Of a stretch of 64,000 bases of DNA, positions 9,764-17,777 are shown in pieces (within the stretch, counting starts at the first letter, position 1; each line of letters opens with the position of its first letter). Made by a program: the position numbers and the translations under genes. The stretch comes from Pelosinus sp. (GTDB lineage: Bacteria; Bacillota; Negativicutes; Propionisporales; Propionisporaceae). The stretch spans positions 1-64,000 of the forward strand of contig JAJFUN010000198.1 of the NCBI GenBank assembly GCA_021372375.1. Direction: 5' to 3'. Below the pieces are notes generated by a model. It was not told where the DNA came from, did no database searches, and saw only the letters and a list, made by a program, of their open reading frames with translations.

Positions 9764-10351
9764 ATGGTAAACATTGGAGTACTCGCACTGCAAGGGGCGG
9801 TACAAGAACATCTTGATTCGCTACAGGCATTGCCGGAAGTCAACGCTATACCCATAAAAAAGGCGGCCGAACTAGAAAATATTGACGGTCTGATCCTGCC
9901 TGGCGGAGAATCTACCACTATAGGCAAGTTATTAAACAAGTATGAAATCACTCCCGTACTTATCGAAAAAATCCACGCCGGCTTTCCGGTATGGGGCACG
10001 TGCGCTGGCATGATCCTCCTCGCTAAACACATTGCCGGAGAGGAAGATGCTCACCTTGGCGTCATGGATATCACCGTCCGTCGCAATGCCTACGGCAGCC
10101 AGTTAGACAGTTTTGTGGCAGAAATTATGCTGCCCGTAGTAAACAGCGCCCCCATTCCCTTGGTCTTTATTCGTGCTCCTTATGTAGAACAAGCAGCAAA
10201 CAACGTAACTGTCCTTGCCGAGCTTTCAGGACATATTATCGCGGTGGAACAAAACAATCTTTTGGCAACCTCATTTCATCCTGAATTAACCAAGGATATA
10301 AGCTTTCACCGCTATTTTGTCAAAAAGGTTAAGCAGGCGTATTACGCATAG
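9764..10351 (+). CDS. pdxT: pyridoxal 5'-phosphate synthase glutaminase subunit PdxT (Pdx2)
   Basis: A 195-residue class I glutamine amidotransferase that frees ammonia from glutamine and channels it to PdxS. It begins MVNIGVLALQGAVQEH. It has the LPGGEST loop (residues 45-51), the nucleophile Cys80 in WGTCAGM, and the SFHPEL His/Glu pair near 171. The start at ATG 9764 lies one base after the pdxS stop and has only a weak ribosome site, which suggests translational coupling. The frame can be read further upstream inside pdxS, but that part is not PdxT. Confidence 0.96.
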   Translation: MVNIGVLALQGAVQEHLDSLQALPEVNAIPIKKAAELENIDGLILPGGESTTIGKLLNKYEITPVLIEKIHAGFPVWGTCAGMILLAKHIAGEEDAHLGVMDITVRRNAYGSQLDSFVAEIMLPVVNSAPIPLVFIRAPYVEQAANNVTVLAELSGHIIAVEQNNLLATSFHPELTKDISFHRYFVKKVKQAYYA

Positions 10352-10368
10352 ATATCCAAAACATAGAA

Positions 10369-10414
10369 AAATGCACCGCAAATGTTGTTTTCATCTAACA
10401 TTTGCGGTGCATTT
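10369..10414 (+). terminator. terminator of pdxST
   Basis: An 18-bp perfect stem (AAATGCACCGCAAATGTT and its complement) with a 10-nt loop, 17 nt after the pdxT stop. The T-run is short (TTTCATT). Confidence 0.75.
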
Positions 10415-10530
10415 CATTATATTGCAGAAATCCCCACCCAGTTTGGGTTATCTGGAAAAATAGGAAGGAATTTATAATCCCTAGTCGAATTGTATAAAAA
10501 AACCAACTAAACCAAAAGGAGTGCTTACCG

Positions 10531-10815
10531 ATGAAAAAACTTAAGTCAATAAAAATCTTTCTCCCCTTGCTCTTGTGCCTGTTATTTGCCGCAACTGCTC
10601 TGGCATCATCTATAGCAAACACCTCACAAAGCAATATTGTGCCGCCAGCCGAACTCAAATCCAACTATTACATAGGTGACGTTAATACACACGTATTTCA
10701 CACCCCCTATTGTTCATATGCCCGCCGAATAAATACGTGTGATAAGATTACTTTTTATACAAGGCAGGAGGCTATAAACACTGGGTATGATCCTTGTGAA
10801 CATTGCCATCCATAA
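10531..10815 (+). CDS. small exported protein with Ada-like zinc-binding motif
   Basis: A 94-residue protein with a clear signal peptide (KKLKS then a long hydrophobic core, cleavage after ALA near residue 25). The mature part ends in HTPYCSYARRI-N~24-GYDPCEHCHP. The spacing of C-x(3)-R and the final PCxxC resembles the metal-binding domain of Ada (DPYCxx...CRPC), a fold also found alone in small exported proteins. AAAGGAG precedes the ATG. Its role is unknown; it may bind zinc in the periplasm. It stands alone between pdxT and a convergent gene. Confidence 0.7.
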   Translation: MKKLKSIKIFLPLLLCLLFAATALASSIANTSQSNIVPPAELKSNYYIGDVNTHVFHTPYCSYARRINTCDKITFYTRQEAINTGYDPCEHCHP

Positions 10816-10871
10816 AGGGTAAAGGAACGAGGCGAATTTTTGAGAAAACAGCTGCCTTCAGACAAATCCTA

Positions 10872-11192
10872 CTAAAAATCATAAGGATCTACACCTTCAA
10901 AGTCATCGTCACTTAATTTTTCCTTTTCGTCAATCATGGCAAAAAAATAGTTAACAGTATCTACTAATGCTTTTTCAATAGTATCTCCGTAACCTACGCC
11001 AGGAAATGGAGAGCCCTCTTTATCCTTAAGCTGAAGATTAGTAAAACCAATAAAAGTACCATCTTGTTTTTCAAAAACTTTCACTTTGAATTTTGAATAT
11101 GGCGTTTTTACTAATTCACCAACATTAAACTCGGCAACACATTTTTCAATGAAAGTTACATCTTTAATATCTAGCTGTTTCCAGTCTTCCAT
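10872..11192 (-). CDS. conserved hypothetical acidic protein
   Basis: A 106-residue soluble, acidic protein (C-terminal DDDFEGVDPYDF). The start at ATG 11192 follows GGGAGTG; the frame can be read to 11225 without a better site. A beta-rich middle (KFKVKVFEKQDGTFIGFTN) precedes a helix with an amphipathic pattern. I do not recognise a family. It faces the small exported gene at 10531 and has no evident partner. Confidence 0.6.
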   Translation of the reverse strand: MEDWKQLDIKDVTFIEKCVAEFNVGELVKTPYSKFKVKVFEKQDGTFIGFTNLQLKDKEGSPFPGVGYGDTIEKALVDTVNYFFAMIDEKEKLSDDDFEGVDPYDF

Positions 11193-11274
11193 TTTATTCA
11201 CTCCCACTTTTCGAGATTGTACCACCTTACTCTTTTATTATAAGACACTTAACGCAAAAACTATATGTAATACT

Positions 11275-11320
11275 AAAAAAGTTCTGAAGAATTCTTTGCC
11301 GAATTCTTCAGAACTTTTTT
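11275..11320. terminator. bidirectional terminator after nrdG
   Basis: Stem GTTCTGAAGAATTC / GAATTCTTCAGAAC with A-run before and T-run after. It overlaps the last base of the nrdG stop codon and can end transcription from either side. Confidence 0.88.
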
Positions 11321-11810
11321 ATTCTTTTAGCACAACCTGCCCTGACTTTAAACTTTCAGGCACATTAATAAGCCTTTGATTTGCTGAGCCGCGAAACATC
11401 AAATCATAGCTTTTTAAAGCCTCAACAAACTTCCCGTCAACCAGAACATCAATGTGTTGAAGAAATTCCTTGGCGGCAGGTTTAACAAGCAGTTCTTCAA
11501 AAGTAAACCCGGTATAACACCAAATATTTATGCCTTTTTCCTTTAATTTGCGCGCAATATAGGTACAACTCTCGCTCTGCAGTAAGGGATCGCCGCCGGA
11601 AAACGTTACACCTGACTGCAATTTTAGCTGCCTAATTTCCTTAACAAGCTCATCAGCGTCTTTCAAGAAACCGCCCTCAATAGAGTGTGTCGCCGGATTA
11701 TGACACTGAGGGCAATTATGAGTGCAGCCCTGACACCAAATGACTGTCCTAAGCCCCGGACCGTCTACTACCGAATCGCTGGTAAGCTCAGCAGCCAGAC
11801 GTATTTTCAC
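11319..11810 (-). CDS. nrdG: anaerobic ribonucleotide reductase activating protein NrdG
   Basis: A 163-residue radical-SAM activase that generates the glycyl radical on NrdD. The 4Fe-4S cluster motif is C-THN-C-PQ-C (CX3CX2C) near residue 29. It is followed by TFSGGDPL, the SAM-binding GGE-like region. The start is GTG 11810 with AGGAGG eight bases upstream; the longer frame to 12047 lies inside nrdD and is not used. It overlaps the end of nrdD by 23 bp, typical of a coupled nrdDG operon. Confidence 0.93.
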   Translation of the reverse strand: MKIRLAAELTSDSVVDGPGLRTVIWCQGCTHNCPQCHNPATHSIEGGFLKDADELVKEIRQLKLQSGVTFSGGDPLLQSESCTYIARKLKEKGINIWCYTGFTFEELLVKPAAKEFLQHIDVLVDGKFVEALKSYDLMFRGSANQRLINVPESLKSGQVVLKE

Positions 11811-14211
11811 TGTGGCCCTCCTGACAATTAAGGCCGTGCTTAACGCGATCCCGTTCTTCGGCACGCTTGCCGTTATTCCATTTTTCCATAGTCCCAACCA
11901 GATATCCGGTAATTCGGCGAATTCGCTCAAAGCCCATGTCGCCTTCTTTTTCGCCGCGGCCGCATTTAGGACAGCGATCACCGATAACACCATTAAAGCC
12001 GCAGAGCGGATCCCGGTCCACCGGATGATTAATCGAGCCGTAGCCAATACCTGATTCTTTCATTTTGCGCACAACCATTTCAAAGGCCTCGAGGTTTTTT
12101 GTCATATCGCCATCGAGTTCAATATACGTAATATGTCCGGCATTTGTCAGCTCATGATAGGGAGCCTCCAGCTCGATCTTACGGCTGGCGCTGATAGGAT
12201 AGTACACTGGAATATGAAAACTGTTGGTGTAATAATCACGGTCAGTAACGCCAACAATACTGCCAAATTTCTTATGATCTATTTTTACAAAACGACCTGA
12301 TAATCCTTCGGCCGGCGTGGCCAGCAGCGAAAAATTAAGCTGATATTTTTTGCTTGCGTCATCCATTCTCTGCCGCATATGCCCAATAATTTCAAGTCCC
12401 AGCTGCTGCGCCTCAGCTGATTCGCCATGATGTGTACCAACTAAAGCTTTGAGTGTTTCGGCAAGGCCAATAAACCCTGCTGACAAAGTCCCATGTTTAA
12501 TTACTTTCTCTAGGCTATCCTCCCAGCCAAGATTATCCGATCCATGCCAGATCTTTTGTCCCATAAGAAACGGAAAATTCTTCACCTTTTTCTGTTTCTG
12601 AATTTCATAGCGTTCCAGCAGCTGTGCAATCACGATATCAATCACCTTATCAAGCGCCTGATAAAAACCACTCAGATCAGCTGCTGGCCGCTGCCCAGTG
12701 GCAATTCCATATTGAATACCTAGCCGCGGCAAATTAATGCTGGTAAAAGATAAATTGCCTCGTCCGAAGATAATACCATCCGATTCAGGAAATACTGAGC
12801 CAGCCACACGAGTACGGCACCCCATGGTAGCCATTTCGGTCTCTGGATGACCCGGTTTATAATACTGTAGATTAAAGGGCGCATCTAAAAACACAAAATT
12901 AGGAAAGAGCCGTTTTGCCGAAACACGACAAGAAAGTTTAAAGAGCTCATAGTTGGGATCTTCCGGATTATAATTTATCCCTTCTTTAACCTTAAAAATG
13001 CTGATGGGGAAAATTGCCGTTTCTCCATTGCCCAGACCACGCTCCACTGAAAGCAAAAATTGCTTTATAACCAGTTGGCCTTCCGGCGAAGTGTCGGTGC
13101 CAAAATTCACGCTGCTGAACGGCACTTGGGCGCCTGCCCGTGAATGCATAGTATTAAGGTTATGCAAAAAGCCTTCCATCGCCTGATACGTCTTTTTGAT
13201 GGTTTCGCGTTTGGCAAATTTATATACCATGTCTTGAATTTTAGTAATTTTAGCAGCATCAACCGTCAAGCCACAGCTCCTTAGCTCTCCCTGCAGCCGA
13301 CTAGCTTCGGACGGCTGATAGAGCGCATACTGGGCTTCACCGATACAAGGATACTTTTCTACGGTCTGGTATGGATAAACAACGTTTTCCGCAATAGCGA
13401 CGACTTGACTTTCTGCTAATGTATCAAATTCAATCACAAGCACTTTTTGCAAATTTTCCTGATACAGTCTGACGAAAGTTTTCGCCACACCAGGCGCCAG
13501 ACCATAGTCAAAGTTTGGAATGGACTGTCCGCCATGCTGATCATTTTGGTCACTTTGAATAGCAATAGCCGCAAGGGCCGCATAACTCATGATATCCTGC
13601 GGTTCCCGTAAATGCCCGTGCCCTGTGGAAAAACCATTTTTAAATAACTTGTTAATATCTATCTGGCAGCAGGTTAAAGTGCCGATGGCCTCAAAGTCCA
13701 TGTCATGTATATGTATAACACCCTCTTGATGCGCCTTGGCATGTGGGCTTTTTAAAATATGATGCATGGCAAATTGTCTAGATCCAGTGGCACCGTACTG
13801 CAGCATAATTCCCATCGCCGTATTGCCGTCCACATTGGCATTGTCGCGCTTGCTATCGACTTCTTCAGCATCTTTAAAGGTAATATCCTTATATTCCATC
13901 ATCAGGCGCATATTGGCTTCCCGCACCTGCGTACGCCGCGCCCGATAACCGATATATTTCTTGGCAACTGCTAATTCGCCGCAGCGAATTAGCACGTCTT
14001 CAACAATATCCTGTACATCTTCCACCGCGATGCTTTGTTTACCGGACTGCCTGATCAAGGAAACGACCTCATTGGTCAAGGCTTTGACTTTTTTGGTGTC
14101 AACAATTCCGTCAAAATTCTCAGTATACGCTTTTTGAATGGCCTCATATATTTTAGTTGTATGAAATTCCTTTTGCCGGCCATCCCGCTTTACTACCAAT
14201 AAACTTTCCAT
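11788..14211 (-). CDS. nrdD: anaerobic ribonucleoside-triphosphate reductase NrdD
   Basis: An 807-residue class III reductase that makes dNTPs without oxygen. The N-terminal ATP-cone covers about residues 1-95 (VVKRDGRQKEF). The catalytic barrel follows. The glycyl radical site is RRITG with Gly769. The C-terminal zinc site reads D734-P-L-C737 and C747-P-K-C750, so the first of the usual four Cys is Asp here. The ATG at 14211 ends a short purine-rich leader. It is followed by overlapping nrdG. Two NrdR-type boxes lie upstream, so the operon is probably repressed by NrdR when dATP is high. Confidence 0.96.
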   Translation of the reverse strand: MESLLVVKRDGRQKEFHTTKIYEAIQKAYTENFDGIVDTKKVKALTNEVVSLIRQSGKQSIAVEDVQDIVEDVLIRCGELAVAKKYIGYRARRTQVREANMRLMMEYKDITFKDAEEVDSKRDNANVDGNTAMGIMLQYGATGSRQFAMHHILKSPHAKAHQEGVIHIHDMDFEAIGTLTCCQIDINKLFKNGFSTGHGHLREPQDIMSYAALAAIAIQSDQNDQHGGQSIPNFDYGLAPGVAKTFVRLYQENLQKVLVIEFDTLAESQVVAIAENVVYPYQTVEKYPCIGEAQYALYQPSEASRLQGELRSCGLTVDAAKITKIQDMVYKFAKRETIKKTYQAMEGFLHNLNTMHSRAGAQVPFSSVNFGTDTSPEGQLVIKQFLLSVERGLGNGETAIFPISIFKVKEGINYNPEDPNYELFKLSCRVSAKRLFPNFVFLDAPFNLQYYKPGHPETEMATMGCRTRVAGSVFPESDGIIFGRGNLSFTSINLPRLGIQYGIATGQRPAADLSGFYQALDKVIDIVIAQLLERYEIQKQKKVKNFPFLMGQKIWHGSDNLGWEDSLEKVIKHGTLSAGFIGLAETLKALVGTHHGESAEAQQLGLEIIGHMRQRMDDASKKYQLNFSLLATPAEGLSGRFVKIDHKKFGSIVGVTDRDYYTNSFHIPVYYPISASRKIELEAPYHELTNAGHITYIELDGDMTKNLEAFEMVVRKMKESGIGYGSINHPVDRDPLCGFNGVIGDRCPKCGRGEKEGDMGFERIRRITGYLVGTMEKWNNGKRAEERDRVKHGLNCQEGHSENTSGC

Positions 14212-14278
14212 CGCGTCTCCAACTCCTAATAAAAATTTATATTATCTAATAATAAATATTGAAATATATCCGCAATTT

Positions 14279-14307
14279 ATTGTATCACATTTTCTAAAAA
14301 GCACCAA
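14279..14307 (-). promoter_or_regulatory. nrdDG promoter
   Basis: On the minus strand TTGGTG (14307-14302), a 17-bp spacer and TACAAT (14284-14279), about 70 bp upstream of the nrdD start. Confidence 0.5.
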
Positions 14308-14315
14308 TGGACAAA

Positions 14316-14362
14316 ATACAAAATATAGTAGTAAAATCTCGTATTAACTCTATATATTGTGC
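14316..14362 (-). promoter_or_regulatory. paired NrdR boxes
   Basis: Two 16-bp sites read on the minus strand: GCACAATATATAGAGT (14362-14347) and CTACTATATTTTGTAT (14331-14316). Both fit the NrdR consensus acaCwAtATaTwGtgt, the first nearly perfectly. They start 31 bp apart, three helical turns, as NrdR operators do. Confidence 0.7.
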
Positions 14363-14438
14363 TTTATCTTCTTATCATACATTATAGAATTTTTTTCCGC
14401 TATTTAATATCAGACTTAAGTCACATAAAAAAAAGGTT

Positions 14439-15074
14439 TCACATACCAAAGCGGTTATCCACAATTTGACGTTTTCCCTTCAAATATGCCTCATCCGCTA
14501 AAGCCAGAAGTTCCCTATCACCCCGACTGTCACCATAAGCATATAGAAAATCAGCTTTTCTTGTGCCGAGCCACTTTTTAAGCCGCGCTGCTTTTTCCGC
14601 ACCATAACAGTTGTTGCCTTTAAGACAGCCTGTAACAAAGGCCTGATTATTCCAGGATAGCCTTGATGAAAGCACTGTGGCAAACCCCATTTTTCTCGCC
14701 CACGGCTCTAAATAGACATCGAGAGAAGCACTAATTAGCACACATTGATGCCCCTGGCTATTATGCCACCTGATTTTTTCGGCCAGCTCCGGACGAATCA
14801 TTTTAGGCAGCACCTCTGCCGCAAACCCTGCGCCAAGTCTCTGTATTTCGGCCTGTGAAACACCGCTCAAATATACACGGATAAACTCTTCCTTGGCCGC
14901 TTGATTATTGATACGGCCGCATTTAAACGCCAGATAGCATGGTACTACCTGCCATAATCCTTTGGCAAACTGCCATTTGCCGGCTGCATACACGAGAAAT
15001 GGAATAAAACTATCCCGATATGTAATAGTGCCGTCAAAATCAAAAGCCGCTACAACTAATTTTTCCTGGTTCAT
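14439..15074 (-). CDS. HAD superfamily hydrolase, subfamily IB (SerB-like phosphatase)
   Basis: A 211-residue protein with all HAD motifs: AFDFDGTIT (nucleophile Asp near residue 11), VLISAS (motif II), a conserved Lys (GAEKAARLK) and YGDSRGDRELL (motif III/IV). The helical cap between residues 20 and 95 and the IB pattern place it with small phosphatases that resemble phosphoserine phosphatase, CicA and lysophosphatidic-acid-type enzymes. The substrate is not predictable. AGAGAAGTGA precedes the ATG. It is a single gene. Confidence 0.82.
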   Translation of the reverse strand: MNQEKLVVAAFDFDGTITYRDSFIPFLVYAAGKWQFAKGLWQVVPCYLAFKCGRINNQAAKEEFIRVYLSGVSQAEIQRLGAGFAAEVLPKMIRPELAEKIRWHNSQGHQCVLISASLDVYLEPWARKMGFATVLSSRLSWNNQAFVTGCLKGNNCYGAEKAARLKKWLGTRKADFLYAYGDSRGDRELLALADEAYLKGKRQIVDNRFGM

Positions 15075-15496
15075 GCCGTCACTTCTCTCCCTGCACTAAA
15101 ATCAGCCGTATGCTTCTAAGCAAACAATTCCAGTAATAAGCCCCCATTCCGACCGCTTTTTACCGAAACAGCGCCCCCAACAATTTATTAGTTGGCAAAA
15201 TTTTACATAAATCCTACATATCCAGCAATTATTATACCATTAAAATTGCCTTTTGTGCGCCTTTCTTAACTAACATTTTTTTACAACTATTTTCTACATT
15301 TTTTATATAGTGTGCCGCAGCAAAACGTATTGTCAAAGAATTTTAATGCTGCCCTGTTCTTTTTTCTTCATTGTATTTTCGACACCACAAAAACTTGCTA
15401 TAATAAAAAGGTTGTTATTCCTATATACATTTATAGATTCGTTTCAACAACTGAACTACAAAAATGTGTTTCAAAAAACACATAACATTAAAATTT

Positions 15497-15620
15497 AAGA
15501 GACTGTTACAAAATGCACAGATGCTAGGCGCACCGGAAGCCGTGCCGCGCAGCGTACGGGGGTACGTCAAGCAAGCGGCTGAGGTAGAGCGACGCAGATG
15601 GGTATTTTGTAACAGGCGCT
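15497..15620 (+). repeat. MITE-like repeat family A, copy 1
   Basis: A 124-bp element with inverted ends: AGACTGTTACAAAATGC at the left and GGGTATTTTGTAACAGGC at the right (common arm CTGTTACAAAAT). The core is GC-rich (GCCGTGCCGCGCAGCG). A shorter copy is at 32513-32590. The rest of 15075-15644 is AT-rich leader DNA with no credible gene. Confidence 0.7.
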
Positions 15621-15644
15621 ACAAAAATGAGGAGAAGGGATACT

Positions 15645-16487
15645 ATGTTTCAACTATCCAAGAAAAAAATTGTGCTCTGGCTGCTGCCGCTGTTCGTTAT
15701 ACTTGTTGCCTTCCTTGTTTATTTGCCTATTTCGTCTTTTGCCGGTATCCCGGTTTTAAATTATCATCAAGTAAATGACGAAGGCCATACTGCCTTAACC
15801 CTCAGCTCCTACGCATTTGATGCGCAAATGGCTTTTCTCAAAAAGGCCGGTTATACCGCGATTACACCGACACAGTTGTGTGATTATCTGGAAAATAACG
15901 CCTCGCTGCCGGCTAATCCAGTGTTAATTACCTTTGATGATGGTTATGTAGATAATTATCAAGTGGCCTACCCTATTTTGCAAAAATACGGCTTAACGGC
16001 AACCATATTCCTAATTTCTGATTTTGTAGATACCTACAAAAGTTATTTAACCTGGGCCCAGGTACAAGAAATGCAAAATAGCGGTATAAATTTTGCCTCT
16101 CATACCTTGAGTCATGCTATTCTTACCAAGGAATCTAACGATTCCCTGCAGGCACAACTGGTAAAGTCTCGCGAAGCCCTCGAATATCGTCTCCATCAAA
16201 AAATAGAATTTTTGGCCTATCCTGGCGGCTACTATAACCGGGAAGTTATCCGCATGGCCAAAGAAGCCGGTTATCGAGCAGCTTTCACCATAAATTTTGG
16301 GCGGACATATAAACACCCAAATCTGTTTTCCTTAAACCGCATTCCGATCTTTAATACAACCCATACCTTTTTGCACTTTTGGCTGCGTCTGAAGCTAACC
16401 CAGGAAATGCTAGCATTGCAAAATCTTAAGGATTACCTAAAAAATGCCGGTGCAACAACCCTGGCCAGCTGGGTGCCGACTTTCTAA
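15645..16487 (+). CDS. polysaccharide deacetylase family protein
   Basis: A 280-residue membrane-anchored NodB-fold enzyme. One transmembrane segment lies at residues 8-28. Catalytic motifs: LITFDDGYVDNY (metal and base Asp), NFASHTLSHAILT (H-x3-H metal ligands) and FLAYPGGYYN. These enzymes remove acetyl groups from envelope polysaccharides such as peptidoglycan or surface glycans. The start at ATG 15645 has GGAGAAGGG upstream; the ATG at 15627 is inside this ribosome site. The repeat at 15497-15620 sits immediately upstream. Confidence 0.88.
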   Translation: MFQLSKKKIVLWLLPLFVILVAFLVYLPISSFAGIPVLNYHQVNDEGHTALTLSSYAFDAQMAFLKKAGYTAITPTQLCDYLENNASLPANPVLITFDDGYVDNYQVAYPILQKYGLTATIFLISDFVDTYKSYLTWAQVQEMQNSGINFASHTLSHAILTKESNDSLQAQLVKSREALEYRLHQKIEFLAYPGGYYNREVIRMAKEAGYRAAFTINFGRTYKHPNLFSLNRIPIFNTTHTFLHFWLRLKLTQEMLALQNLKDYLKNAGATTLASWVPTF

Positions 16488-16497
16488 AATAACGTAT

Positions 16498-16539
16498 AAA
16501 AAAGCTGTTCATTAGCACTCGCTAATGAACAGCTTTTTT
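16498..16539. terminator. bidirectional terminator between convergent genes
   Basis: Stem AAAGCTGTTCATTAGC / GCTAATGAACAGCTTT, 4-nt loop, with A-run and T-run on either side. Confidence 0.88.
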
Positions 16540-16547
16540 ACATGCGC

Positions 16548-17777
16548 TTATTTTTTTCTCTGCAGACGCGGTAAAATTAGCATTACCAACAGGATTGATA
16601 CGATTATGATAATACCGTTAAACACATACTTCATATTCCAAAAAGGAGCTGCTTGTGCAGCTGGTGTTTTTTCTTGTATCTCCCCTAGTTGACTGGCGCC
16701 TTGCACTTCCTTTTCAATATAGGCTTTCTGCAGTTCCAGCTCATATTGCGGTTTGATGGCATTCTTGTTACCAAAATATAAATAGTAAGGCAGGTTCCCC
16801 ATATCAGGGAAAACCAGTTTATCAACATAATATTCGATTTTGACACCTTTAATTAAGAGCGGACGGTCATCTCGATTATCAATCTTTAGTACTACTTGCC
16901 CGGCGGCAATAGGACGACTGGCTAAATCAATGCTCGTCCCCGCGACCTTGGTATTGGCTAGCTGCAAATTATAAAGCTCACCGCTTTGCCAAAGCGCCCC
17001 GGCAGCATTTTCACTGTACAACTGATACGAGCGCTGAAAATTTTCTTCCACCTCTAATAGGATACGTTTGATGTTTAGCTTTTGTTTGTTGGCAATTGTA
17101 ACAATAGAAAAGTTTTTTTCACTTTTTACAGCAAATTCGGCATCTGCTGTTTTAATAAAACTGTTCCACTGAGCATCCGTATAATTATTGGCCAGCTGCA
17201 GACTCTTAAACTTAATATCTTCCGGATTATCAAGCATAACTAAGCGATAAAAAGTATATTTTTTGGTTCCGCCCAAGCTAAGCTCTTTCTTATCACGGTC
17301 TGCGGCCCGAAAGACATAATCCGTACCTACATAGTCCCAATTGCTTCCGTCGTAACTTCCATATATTTTGATATGCTTGAGAAAATTTTCGGCTGGCAGC
17401 TCAAGCACCAAGATATTACCGGCTATATCCGCATTTTGCTTAAGCGGACGAATGCGAAAATCCAAATATCTGTCGGCATTTTTTTTAAAAACCTGAATTA
17501 CCTCAGACTGATATAGCAGCTGATTTTGCCGAAAGACGGCCGTGCCTTTTTGAATATAATACGGCACAAAATTTCCCTGATTATCTACAATACGAATATC
17601 CGCCAGGCCCGAAGCCGCCTCACCATATACTGCCTCCGGCACAAACAGGGCTTTATATTTCTCTGTACCGTCAAACGTTAAAGGCGCGACATGACTCCAA
17701 TCATCCATACTATTTCCCGCAGCGGCCGGTAACGTTAAAAGCATTAATAAAACAACCAGCAAACTACATCTTTTCAT
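16548..17777 (-). CDS. DUF3999 family exported membrane protein
   Basis: A 409-residue protein with a signal peptide (MKRCSLLVVLLMLL, cleavage after AAA), a large extracytoplasmic beta-rich region with discoidin-like blocks (KIYGSYDGSNWDYVG), one C-terminal transmembrane segment near 380-400 and a basic tail. This matches the DUF3999 family. The ATG at 17777 follows GGAGGAGAAG. Its start overlaps the end of the DUF2339 gene by 14 bp, so the two are co-translated and probably act together in the envelope. The function is unknown. Confidence 0.78.
   Translation of the reverse strand: MKRCSLLVVLLMLLTLPAAAGNSMDDWSHVAPLTFDGTEKYKALFVPEAVYGEAASGLADIRIVDNQGNFVPYYIQKGTAVFRQNQLLYQSEVIQVFKKNADRYLDFRIRPLKQNADIAGNILVLELPAENFLKHIKIYGSYDGSNWDYVGTDYVFRAADRDKKELSLGGTKKYTFYRLVMLDNPEDIKFKSLQLANNYTDAQWNSFIKTADAEFAVKSEKNFSIVTIANKQKLNIKRILLEVEENFQRSYQLYSENAAGALWQSGELYNLQLANTKVAGTSIDLASRPIAAGQVVLKIDNRDDRPLLIKGVKIEYYVDKLVFPDMGNLPYYLYFGNKNAIKPQYELELQKAYIEKEVQGASQLGEIQEKTPAAQAAPFWNMKYVFNGIIIIVSILLVMLILPRLQRKK

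Noticed and set aside
15310-15498. A small plus-strand gene before the deacetylase
   Set aside because: AT-rich low-complexity product, no ribosome site, and it ends at the family A repeat.
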